Assembly: GCA_003561145.1 (NCBI GenBank)
Contig: PWXL01000135.1
Span: 1 to 13,340 of the forward strand
Direction of reading: 5' to 3'
Length of the DNA: 13,340 nucleotides
DNA from: Candidatus Atribacteria bacterium
Lineage (GTDB): Bacteria > Atribacterota > Atribacteria > Atribacterales > Atribacteraceae
Below are positions 1 to 6,994 of this stretch, piece by piece. A model generated the notes under the pieces. The model did not search any database and was not told where the DNA came from. It was given only the letters and a program-made list of their open reading frames with translations. Position numbers and translations under genes: made by a program. The stretch's first letter is position 1. Each line of letters opens with the position of its first letter.

Positions 1-81
1 CCGGTTATAAAGAGAACCGGATCCCGGAGCATTCCCCTTTCTCAATGAACATGAATAAAAACACTATGAAAAACACTCAGG

Positions 82-110
82 TTGCAAAAGGGAACGCATT
101 ATGGTATATT
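82..110 (+). promoter_or_regulatory. Sigma-A-type promoter of the ilv-leu operon
   Basis: A -35 box TTGCAA (82-87) and a -10 box TATATT (105-110) are separated by exactly 17 bp, which predicts transcription starting near 117, a few tens of bases before stem I of the T-box leader. The -35 box matches the consensus at four of six positions and the -10 box at five of six. No other equally good pair precedes the leader. Upstream (1-81) there is an inverted repeat at 1-20 and a doubled AAAAACACT word, but no gene. Confidence 0.7.
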
Positions 111-143
111 GCCTGTCAGCGCTCATTATGGAATATATCGACA

Positions 144-408
144 AAGGCCGTGACGAGGCCCAGTAGATAAGCAATCCGGTAACAGAGAGCCCACAGAAGC
201 TGCGAGCGGGTACCGGAAGTCTATCGAAACTCCCCTCTGAGTCGAAAGCCCAAAGCCATGAGTCGAGTAAGCTTCTCCGGGAACTCCCGTTATAGAGGAT
301 GGTATAGAAACTGTGTACCTGTAAAGAGAGTGGCCCGGAGAACCGGGTAAAAGGGTGGTACCGCGGGAACGCAACCCCTCGTCCCTTGTTGTGGGCGAGG
401 GGTTTTTG
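144..408 (+). ncRNA. T-box riboswitch leader, apparent leucine (CUC) specifier
   Basis: This leader RNA senses uncharged tRNA and controls read-through into ilvD. The T-box sequence AAGGGTGGTACCGCG (351-365) is essentially canonical. Stem I can be folded by eye: GAC/GTC (152-154/241-243) and GAGG/CCTC (155-158/234-237) below a specifier loop, GATA/TATC (166-169/222-225) and CCGGTA/TACCGG (176-181/211-216) above it. A K-turn-like GTGA/TGA element, the AGTA box (162-165), an AGAGAG bulge (184-189) and the distal loop GCTGCGAGC (199-207) are all present. The 3' side of the specifier loop reads GAAACTCC, giving CTC (Leu) at 230-232. The bulge TGGT (356-359) would pair with an ACCA tRNA end. The antiterminator pairs AAGGG (351-355) with CCCTT (383-387) and GCG with CGC; the second strand is shared with the terminator. 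The specifier is read from a hand fold, so Leu is likely but not proven. Confidence 0.93.
375..408 (+). terminator. Intrinsic terminator of the T-box leader
   Basis: CCCCTCGTCC (375-384) pairs with GGGCGAGGGG (393-402) as a 10-bp stem with one G-U pair and an 8-base loop, followed directly by TTTTTGTTT. Its 5' strand overlaps the 3' strand of the T-box antiterminator, so the two structures exclude each other. Charged tRNA should favour this hairpin and stop transcription before ilvD. Confidence 0.92.
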
Positions 409-447
409 TTTCTATATTGAGAGGAACACTTGATGGGGGAGGAGATC

Positions 448-2103
448 ATGAAAAGTCATGAAATAACATCCGGTCCGGATCGTTGTCCACACCGGTCATT
501 ACTGTTCGCAACAGGGCTCGACAGGGAATCTGTGAAGCGCCCTTTTATCGCTATCGCTAGCTCGTTCACCGACCTTATTCCCGGCCATATCGGGATGCGT
601 GACTTGGAACGCTTCATCGAACGTGGAGTGGAATCTGCTGGTGGAACTCCTTTTATTTTCGGTATTCCAGGTATTTGTGATGGAATAGCCATGGGTCACG
701 AAGGAATGCGTTTTTCTCTTCCCAGCCGGGACGTGATCGCCGATGCGGTGGAATCGGTAGTGCGCGGACACGCTATCGATGGTTTGATCCTTCTGACGAA
801 CTGTGACAAAATCACACCCGGTGTGCTTATGGCCTCTGCCCGGCTTGACCTGCCCTCGGTTGTGGTGACCGCCGGCCCCATGCTTGCCGGACGCTACCGG
901 GGACGGAGATTGTCCTTTGTTCGGGATACTTTCGAAGCGCTGGGAAAATTTCGCCAGGGAGAAATAAGTGAAGATGAGCTCCACTCCCTGGAGATGGAAG
1001 CCTGCCCGGGTGCCGGCTCATGCCAGGGATTGTATACCGCCAATACCATGGCCTGCCTCACGGAAACCATGGGGTTGAGCCTTCCCGGCTGCGGGACCGC
1101 GCCTGCCGTATCAAGTGAAAAACGACGTCTCGCTTACCAGAGTGGACGCCGTGTGGTTGAGCTGGTGAGGGAAGGAATCACCGCCCGTTCCATCTTGACC
1201 CGGGGAGCACTCACGAATGCTGTCAGGATGGACCTCGCCCTGGGCGGTTCTACCAACACGGTCTTGCACATTCTGGCTTTGGCACGTGAACTGGGGGAAG
1301 ATACCATACGGCTTGAAACTTTTGATCAACTCTCACGCAACACCCCTCACCTGGTGATGCTGCGGCCGGCAGGAGAACTATTCATGGAAGACCTTCATTA
1401 CGCAGGGGGTATTCCGGCTGTGCAGCATACGCTGGGAGAACTTTTACAGGACGGTCCAACTATATCGGGCAATACGGTACGTCAAATCCAACAGGGAATA
1501 GAGTACGTGGACCGGGAGGTAGTTCGAACCCTGGAAAACCCCCATTCCAAGCAAGGTGGACTGGCTGTCTTGTGGGGAAGCCTGGCACCTGAAGGAGCGG
1601 TGGTCAAACAATCAGCCGTGGAAAAGGACATGCGTTTCTTCACCGGTCAAGCCGTATGTTTCGAAAGCGAAGAAGAGGCAATGCGATCTATTCGGGATGG
1701 GAAAATCCGTCCAGGTTCGGTCATCGTTATCCGCTACGAGGGCCCCAAGGGAGGTCCCGGCATGCGGGAAATGCTTGCTCCTACTTCAGCGGTGGTAGGA
1801 ATGGGTCTCTCTCACGAAGTAGCCCTGATCACTGACGGACGTTTTTCAGGAGGAACGAGAGGACCCTGTATCGGGCATATCTCACCGGAAGCGTACGATG
1901 GCGGACCAATAGCGCTGATACATGATGGAGATTCAATACGAATCGACCTCTCCTCCCGCAGGCTCGATCTTCTTGTAGAAGAAGATGAAATCGAACGCAG
2001 AAGAGGAAACTTTTGTACACCCGCTCCCCGGTTCACCAGTGGAGTGTTAGGCCGTTACACACGATTGGCCCGGCCCACCAGTGCAGGAGCCGGAATGGAA
2101 TGA
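448..2103 (+). CDS. ilvD: Dihydroxyacid dehydratase (IlvD)
   Basis: This enzyme dehydrates 2,3-dihydroxyisovalerate and 2,3-dihydroxy-3-methylvalerate to the 2-keto acids that precede valine, leucine and isoleucine. It is a 551-residue cytosolic iron-sulfur enzyme of normal family length. The N-terminus PHRSLLFATG, NCDKITPG (C119), ACPGAGSC (C186, C192) with TANTM after it, and the C-terminal ITDGRFSGGTRG segment are all family signatures. Where [2Fe-2S] enzymes carry the first cluster cysteine (TCN), this protein reads IPGH, as in the E. coli type, so an oxygen-labile [4Fe-4S] cluster is likely. I chose the ATG at 448 because GGGGGAGGAG lies just upstream and homologues align from there. ATG 433, with GAGAGGA before it, would add five residues and cannot be excluded. 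This is the first gene after the T-box terminator; ilvB follows after about 45 bp. Confidence 0.96.
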   Translation: MKSHEITSGPDRCPHRSLLFATGLDRESVKRPFIAIASSFTDLIPGHIGMRDLERFIERGVESAGGTPFIFGIPGICDGIAMGHEGMRFSLPSRDVIADAVESVVRGHAIDGLILLTNCDKITPGVLMASARLDLPSVVVTAGPMLAGRYRGRRLSFVRDTFEALGKFRQGEISEDELHSLEMEACPGAGSCQGLYTANTMACLTETMGLSLPGCGTAPAVSSEKRRLAYQSGRRVVELVREGITARSILTRGALTNAVRMDLALGGSTNTVLHILALARELGEDTIRLETFDQLSRNTPHLVMLRPAGELFMEDLHYAGGIPAVQHTLGELLQDGPTISGNTVRQIQQGIEYVDREVVRTLENPHSKQGGLAVLWGSLAPEGAVVKQSAVEKDMRFFTGQAVCFESEEEAMRSIRDGKIRPGSVIVIRYEGPKGGPGMREMLAPTSAVVGMGLSHEVALITDGRFSGGTRGPCIGHISPEAYDGGPIALIHDGDSIRIDLSSRRLDLLVEEDEIERRRGNFCTPAPRFTSGVLGRYTRLARPTSAGAGME

Positions 2104-2148
2104 ATAATTCAATGAACACCAAGAATGCAGGAAATGCGAGGTGATGAC

Positions 2149-3816
2149 ATGAAAATGAACGGTGCCCGAATCATGGTGGAAATGCTCAAGCGTGAAGGCG
2201 TGAAAGCCGTCTTCGGCTACCCCGGAGGGACCGTCATCGACCTGTACGATGTTTTACTGGAAACAGACGACATCTCTCACACCCTGGTACGACATGAACA
2301 GGGAGCTGCGCACGCCGCTGACGGATACGCCCGTACCACCGGCAAGGTGGGCGTATGCATCGCTACCTCCGGCCCGGGAGCTACAAACCTTGTCACCGGC
2401 CTCACTAATGCATACATGGATTCAGTTCCTCTGGTTGCTATCACCGGACAGGTGCCCACGCGTCTGATTGGAAAAGACTCCTTCCAGGAAGCCGATACAA
2501 CGGGAATCACCATGCCCATCACCAAACACAACTTCCTGGTCACCCATGTTGAAGAACTTACAACCGTGGTAAGGCAAGCGTTCCATATTGCTTCTACAGG
2601 CCGCCCGGGACCGGTACTCATAGATTTACCCAAGGATGTGCAGGGAGCCGAAACCGAATTCGTGTATCCGGAAAAGGTAGATATCCACAGCTACAAACCT
2701 ACCTACCGGGGACACGCAAGGCAGACGATTCTTGCCGCCCGGGCGATCAGGGACGCGCAACGGCCCCTCTTTTACCTGGGAGGTGGTGTGATTTCTTCAG
2801 GTGCCACTGCTGAACTCTTTGAAGTCGCTGAAAAATGTAACATCCCTGTAACCTACACCCTGATGGGTAAGGGATCATTTCCTGAAACACATCCGCTTGC
2901 TCTGGGATGGCTGGGAATGCATGGTACCTATTCCGCCAACAAGGCAGTTATGGAATGTGACCTTTTGATCGCTGTGGGAGCTCGTTTCGATGACCGGGTA
3001 ACCGGTAATACCGCTACGTTCGCCCGCAAAGCCAGGATTATCCATATCGATATCGATCCTGCCGAAATCGGGAAAAATGTCAAGGCAGATTATCCAATCG
3101 TGGGAGATGCGAAAAAAGTCATTCACGAGATAAATAAAAAACTGGAACCTTCAAAAAAGGACGAGTGGCTTGCAACGATTAAAAAATGGAAAAACGAGTA
3201 TTCACCACCCCGCCGCAATGGAGAGATTCTCCTTCCCTCCCGGGTGGTGGAAGAAGTCTACCGCCTCACCCGCGGCAAAGCAGTGGTGGTGACCGATGTA
3301 GGGCAACACCAGATGTGGGCAGCCCAGATTTATAAGGTAGACCACCCCCGCAGCTGGGCAAGTTCCGGCGGTTTGGGAACTATGGGATACGGGCTTCCCG
3401 CCGCAGTGGGAGCACAAACGGGGAACCCTTCTTCTACAGTGGTTCTGTTCAGCGGGGATGGAAGTATCCTGATGAAGGTGCAGGAATTGGTCACCGCTGT
3501 CAACTATCGTTTACCAATCAAAATATTCGTGTTGAATAACTGTTACCTGGGAATGGTACGTCAATGGCAGGAGTGTTTTTATGATGGCCGTTATTCTTGT
3601 ACACATCTCGAGAACCCGGATCTTGCTGGTGTGGCCCGGGCTTTTGGTGCGGAAGCATTGACAGTCGAGAAAGCTGAAGAACTTGAAGGGGCCGTTAAAA
3701 AGGCAATGTCGGTCAAAGATCGGCCTACACTGGTTGACTGCCGTGTGGCTTCCGACGAAAATGTGCTTCCCTTCGTACCCCCCGGGAAATCTTTGGATGA
3801 GATGATCCTGGGATAA
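2149..3816 (+). CDS. ilvB: Acetolactate synthase, large catalytic subunit (IlvB)
   Basis: This thiamine-diphosphate enzyme condenses two pyruvates to acetolactate, or pyruvate with 2-ketobutyrate to acetohydroxybutyrate. It is 555 residues long and has three domains. The N-terminal domain has GYPGG (23-27) and RHEQGAAH with catalytic Glu50. The middle domain has the GARFDDRVTG segment. The C-terminal domain has the ThDP/Mg motif beginning GDGS (436) and ending in LNN near 465, then MVRQWQE and RYS, typical of anabolic acetohydroxyacid synthases rather than other ThDP enzymes. I chose ATG 2149 because GAGGTGA precedes it and homologues begin MKMxGA. ATG 2125 would add eight residues, and ATG 2155 is also in frame. 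It is directly followed by its regulatory subunit ilvN. Confidence 0.96.
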   Translation: MKMNGARIMVEMLKREGVKAVFGYPGGTVIDLYDVLLETDDISHTLVRHEQGAAHAADGYARTTGKVGVCIATSGPGATNLVTGLTNAYMDSVPLVAITGQVPTRLIGKDSFQEADTTGITMPITKHNFLVTHVEELTTVVRQAFHIASTGRPGPVLIDLPKDVQGAETEFVYPEKVDIHSYKPTYRGHARQTILAARAIRDAQRPLFYLGGGVISSGATAELFEVAEKCNIPVTYTLMGKGSFPETHPLALGWLGMHGTYSANKAVMECDLLIAVGARFDDRVTGNTATFARKARIIHIDIDPAEIGKNVKADYPIVGDAKKVIHEINKKLEPSKKDEWLATIKKWKNEYSPPRRNGEILLPSRVVEEVYRLTRGKAVVVTDVGQHQMWAAQIYKVDHPRSWASSGGLGTMGYGLPAAVGAQTGNPSSTVVLFSGDGSILMKVQELVTAVNYRLPIKIFVLNNCYLGMVRQWQECFYDGRYSCTHLENPDLAGVARAFGAEALTVEKAEELEGAVKKAMSVKDRPTLVDCRVASDENVLPFVPPGKSLDEMILG

Positions 3817-3840
3817 ATGGCCGGCAAAGGAGGTGTCCCT

Positions 3841-4326
3841 ATGCAGCATGTTATTTCGGTCCTGGTTGAGAACCGACCCCGTGTACTGGCCCGGGTAGCA
3901 TCATTGTTCGCCAGACGGGGTTACAACATCGAAAGCCTTGCGGTAGGACCTACTCACAACCCCTCCGTTTCACGCATCACACTTGCTGTCCGGGGGGATG
4001 AGGATATTTTGGAACAAATAACCAAGCAACTTTATAAACTCATTGACGTGATCAAGGTCGGTGATTTTACTGAAATCAACTTTGTAGATCGTGAACTCGC
4101 ACTCATTAAAGTAAGCGCTCCCGCAGCCAATAGAAGCGAGATCATCCAAATCACCGAAGTCTTCCGGGCTCGCGTGGTGGACGTCGGAGAGCGTAATCTC
4201 ATGATTGAAGTGACTGGACCGCCGGCAAAAATCGATGCCCTTCAGCAGCTGTTAAAAAAATACGGCATCCTGGAACTTACGCGAACCGGACGTATCGCCC
4301 TGGCCCGCGGAGCCCAGGCGCTGTAA
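3841..4326 (+). CDS. ilvN: Acetolactate synthase, small regulatory subunit (IlvN/IlvH)
   Basis: This regulatory partner activates IlvB and normally confers feedback inhibition by valine. It is 161 residues, close to E. coli IlvH. An N-terminal ACT domain (about 2-76) contains VLVEN, RRGYNIESL and a VSRITL strand, followed by the C-terminal ACT-like domain seen in this family (about 80-158). Asn11 and Asn29 of the valine-site region are kept, but the residue aligned with E. coli Gly14 is Arg (CGT at 3880-3882, in ENRPRVLAR). Substitution at Gly14 is known to cause valine resistance in E. coli, so feedback may be altered here. The start is ATG 3841 with AAAGGAGGTG six bases upstream. An in-frame ATG at 3817, abutting the ilvB stop, lacks a comparable ribosome site. 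Confidence 0.95.
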   Translation: MQHVISVLVENRPRVLARVASLFARRGYNIESLAVGPTHNPSVSRITLAVRGDEDILEQITKQLYKLIDVIKVGDFTEINFVDRELALIKVSAPAANRSEIIQITEVFRARVVDVGERNLMIEVTGPPAKIDALQQLLKKYGILELTRTGRIALARGAQAL

Positions 4327-4353
4327 AGATTATGTGATAGAGTATTCAGTATT

Positions 4354-4382
4354 GAGGAGTTAGAATGCAGAAGAAAGAATGA
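4354..4382 (+). other. Possible five-codon leader ORF ahead of ilvC
   Basis: In the 72-bp gap between ilvN and ilvC, a ribosome-site-like GAGGAG (4354-4359) is followed five bases later by ATG CAG AAG AAA GAA TGA (4365-4382). The TGA runs straight into the strong ilvC ribosome site GAGGAGG (4384-4390). A ribosome ending here would be placed next to the ilvC start, so it could aid initiation. It may equally be chance in a purine-rich gap; no conservation evidence is available. Confidence 0.25.
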
Positions 4383-4398
4383 GAGGAGGAAACTATCC

Positions 4399-5397
4399 AT
4401 GGTAACAATGTATTACGATCAAGACGCACAGCTCGAGCTCCTTGAAGGGCAAACCGTTGCCGTTATCGGTTTCGGCGCCCAGGGAGCTGCGCAGGCCCGT
4501 AACTTGAAAGACAGCGGAGTTCAAGTGTTGGTTGCTGAACTTCCGGGCACGCCGGGATTCGATAAGGCAAAGAAGGCCGGGTTCGAACCGGTATCCGCGG
4601 GAGAAGCCGCTCAAACAGGAGATGTCATTCAGATGCTCGCCCCGGACCAGGCTCAACCGGCTATTTATCGTCAAGCAGTAGCATCTGCGCTGAAAAAAGG
4701 GAAAACGCTTATGTTCTCCCATGGTTTCAATATTCACTATCACCAGATTATCCCTCCCCCGGAAATAGACGTCGTCATGGTGGCTCCTAAGGGTCCGGGA
4801 GATTTAGTGCGGCGTATGTATGTCGAAGGCAAGGGAGTCCCCTCGCTGGTCGCCGTTTTCCAAGACTCGAGCGGAAAGGCAAGGGATGTCGCGCTTGCCT
4901 ATGCGAAGGGAATCGGCGCGACCCGTGCCGGTGTGATCGAAACTTCTTTCGAGGAAGAAACGGAAACTGACCTTTTTGGAGAACAAGCGGTATTGTGTGG
5001 AGGCCTCACCTCTCTTATCAAGGCTGGTTTTGAGACCCTCGTGGAAGCAGGATATCAGCCGGAAATCGCCTATTTTGAGTGTTTGCATGAAATGAAACTT
5101 ATCGTGGACCTGGTATATGAAGGTGGATTAGGCCTGATGCGGGATGTGGTGAGTGATACCGCTGAATACGGAGACCTTACCCGCGGTTCCCGCGTGGTGA
5201 ACGAAAATGTACGACGCGAAATGAAAAAAATCCTGAGTGAGGTACAGGACGGAACTTTTGCCCGGGAATGGATTCTGGAAAACCAGGCGAACCGTCCCGT
5301 GTACCATGCCTTAAAAGACAAGGACAACCGATCGACTCTTGAAACGGTGGGACGAAAACTGCGGGGCATGATGCCCTGGTTGAAACAAGACGGATAA
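4399..5397 (+). CDS. ilvC: Ketol-acid reductoisomerase, class I (IlvC), probably NADH-preferring
   Basis: This enzyme isomerises and reduces acetolactate to dihydroxyisovalerate, and the C6 analogue likewise. It is 332 residues, the short class I form. The N-terminal Rossmann domain has GFGAQG (24-29), and His108 and Lys131 are in place. The C-terminal helical domain has the metal and substrate residues Asp191 and Glu195 (TDLFGEQ), Glu227, Glu231 and Ser252. The cofactor loop at the end of the second strand reads AELPGTPGFDKA (46-57). It has Glu47 and no Arg or Ser/Lys residues where NADPH enzymes usually read LREGSKSW, which suggests NADH use. The usual His after KGPG is Asp135. The start is ATG 4399, eight bases after AGGAGG; ATG 4408 is a weaker alternative. 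The function is certain; the cofactor preference is inference. Confidence 0.95.
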   Translation: MVTMYYDQDAQLELLEGQTVAVIGFGAQGAAQARNLKDSGVQVLVAELPGTPGFDKAKKAGFEPVSAGEAAQTGDVIQMLAPDQAQPAIYRQAVASALKKGKTLMFSHGFNIHYHQIIPPPEIDVVMVAPKGPGDLVRRMYVEGKGVPSLVAVFQDSSGKARDVALAYAKGIGATRAGVIETSFEEETETDLFGEQAVLCGGLTSLIKAGFETLVEAGYQPEIAYFECLHEMKLIVDLVYEGGLGLMRDVVSDTAEYGDLTRGSRVVNENVRREMKKILSEVQDGTFAREWILENQANRPVYHALKDKDNRSTLETVGRKLRGMMPWLKQDG

Positions 5398-5437
5398 ACA
5401 GACGCTGCCTGAAAAGCTTGTGATTGGAGGGTTTACG

Positions 5438-6994
5438 TTGAGAAAGGTACGAATATTCGATACCACACTGCGGGACGGCGAACAATCTCCTGGAGTTTCA
5501 TTGAATGTCCAGGAAAAACTGGAAATCGCGCGCCAGCTTGCTCGCCTCAACGTTGATACCATAGAAGCGGGGTTCCCCATAGCTTCTACAGGAGATGCTG
5601 AAGCTGTGCAAATGGTAGCGGAAAACATAAGGGGTCCGGCTATATGTGCACTGGCCCGTTCACGACACAAGGACATCGAGGTGGCATGGGAAGCTGTCCG
5701 CCGGGCTGAAAGGCCGGTGATCCACACGTTTCTGGCAACCTCTGATATTCACCTTACCCACAAGCTCCGCATCAACCGCGAGCAAGCACTGGATCAGGCT
5801 GTTGAGGGGGTTAAAAAAGCCCGCCGGTTTACCCCGGAAGTGGAATTTTCCGCAGAAGATGCCACCCGCAGTGACTGGGAATTTCTTTCAAAAATATACG
5901 CGGCGGTAATTCAGGCAGGCGCTACGGTGCTCAACGTCCCCGATACAGTCGGATACACCACCCCAGGAGAGATGGATGAACTTATCCGTTATCTTCTTGA
6001 AAAAACACAGGGCATCGAACATGTTGCGCTTTCTGTACACTGCCACAATGACCTGGGGCTGGCCGTAGCCAATACACTGGCCGCCATAGGGGCCGGTGCA
6101 AGCCAGGTGGAGTGTACGATAAACGGCATCGGGGAGCGGGCCGGCAATGCTTCCATGGAGGAAATCGTGATGGCATTGTATGTACGCCAGGATCGATACC
6201 AAGCCGAAACCGGCATACATTTTCAGGAAATCTACCGTTCCAGCCGCCTGGTCAGTCAACTGAGCGGCATGCTGGTCCAAGCGAACAAAGCTGTAGTAGG
6301 CCAAAATGCTTTCGCGCACGAATCCGGTATTCACCAGGATGGAGTGCTCAAAGAGAGACTCACATACGAAATCATGGATGCGCGCCTCATAGGCCGGCAA
6401 GAAAAAGTGCTGGTTCTCGGTAAACATTCGGGACGTCACGCTTTTGCCCGAAAACTGGGTGAACTGGGATACCATATCGCCGGAGAAGAACTGGACAAAG
6501 CATTCGAACGTTTCAAACAACTGGCTGACCAAAAAAAAGAGGTCACCGAGGCAGATATAGAGGCCATTGTTTCGGAAGAGCTTTCCCGTTCGGAAGAGCT
6601 TTACAGCTTGGATTTCGTTCATGTATGCTGTGGTAACAACATCCTTCCCACTGCAACCGTGCGTCTCATCAAGGATAACAATGAAATTCTGGAAGGGGTG
6701 GCTACAGGTGTTGGGCCGGTAGACGCCGCCTACAAGGCCATAGGAAATATCCTCGGTTTGTCCTCGGACCTTGTTGACTATACTCTCCAATCAATCACCG
6801 GGGGATCAGAAGCACTGGGAGAAGTTATTGTCCGTCTTGCGGGCGACGAACATTCCTTTGTAGGAAAGGGATCAAGCCAGGATGTCGTTATCGCAAGCGT
6901 CACGGCCTACCTCTCGGCAATCAACAGGATGAGCTCAAGTAAAAAAAGGAGCAATCCCCAAAAAGACTTCCAGGAGAAACAATCATGGGAATGA
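5438..6994 (+). CDS. leuA: 2-Isopropylmalate synthase (LeuA), TTG start
   Basis: This is the first committed step of leucine synthesis, joining acetyl-CoA to 2-ketoisovalerate. It is 518 residues, usual for bacterial LeuA. A TIM-barrel domain (about 4-270) contains FDTTLRDGEQSPG, the metal motif HCHNDLGLAVANT and INGIGERAGNA. Next come QNAFAHESGIHQDG and, from roughly residue 380 to the end, the LeuA dimer domain that binds leucine, including GVGPVDAAYKA. This indicates a leucine-feedback enzyme rather than homocitrate or citramalate synthase, as the leuCD neighbours also suggest. TTG 5438 is chosen because GGAGG (5426-5430) sits seven bases upstream and MRKVRIFDTTLRDGEQ matches the family N-terminus. 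GTG 5420 lies upstream of that ribosome site. The lysine-rich, low-complexity tail after the last domain is probably disordered. The gene overlaps leuC by 10 bp. Confidence 0.95.
   Translation: MRKVRIFDTTLRDGEQSPGVSLNVQEKLEIARQLARLNVDTIEAGFPIASTGDAEAVQMVAENIRGPAICALARSRHKDIEVAWEAVRRAERPVIHTFLATSDIHLTHKLRINREQALDQAVEGVKKARRFTPEVEFSAEDATRSDWEFLSKIYAAVIQAGATVLNVPDTVGYTTPGEMDELIRYLLEKTQGIEHVALSVHCHNDLGLAVANTLAAIGAGASQVECTINGIGERAGNASMEEIVMALYVRQDRYQAETGIHFQEIYRSSRLVSQLSGMLVQANKAVVGQNAFAHESGIHQDGVLKERLTYEIMDARLIGRQEKVLVLGKHSGRHAFARKLGELGYHIAGEELDKAFERFKQLADQKKEVTEADIEAIVSEELSRSEELYSLDFVHVCCGNNILPTATVRLIKDNNEILEGVATGVGPVDAAYKAIGNILGLSSDLVDYTLQSITGGSEALGEVIVRLAGDEHSFVGKGSSQDVVIASVTAYLSAINRMSSSKKRSNPQKDFQEKQSWE

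Noticed and set aside
1..20. Inverted repeat CCGGTT/AACCGG at the window start as a terminator of an upstream gene
   Set aside because: The stem is 6 bp with an 8-base loop and no T-run follows; the upstream gene is outside the window, so the call cannot be supported.
499..984. A 161-codon minus-strand open frame inside ilvD
   Set aside because: It is antisense to strongly conserved IlvD motifs and has no independent support.
5888..6790. A 300-codon open frame on the minus strand inside leuA
   Set aside because: It lies wholly antisense to a clear leuA coding sequence, has no recognisable domain and no ribosome site that I can see; it reflects the codon pattern of leuA.
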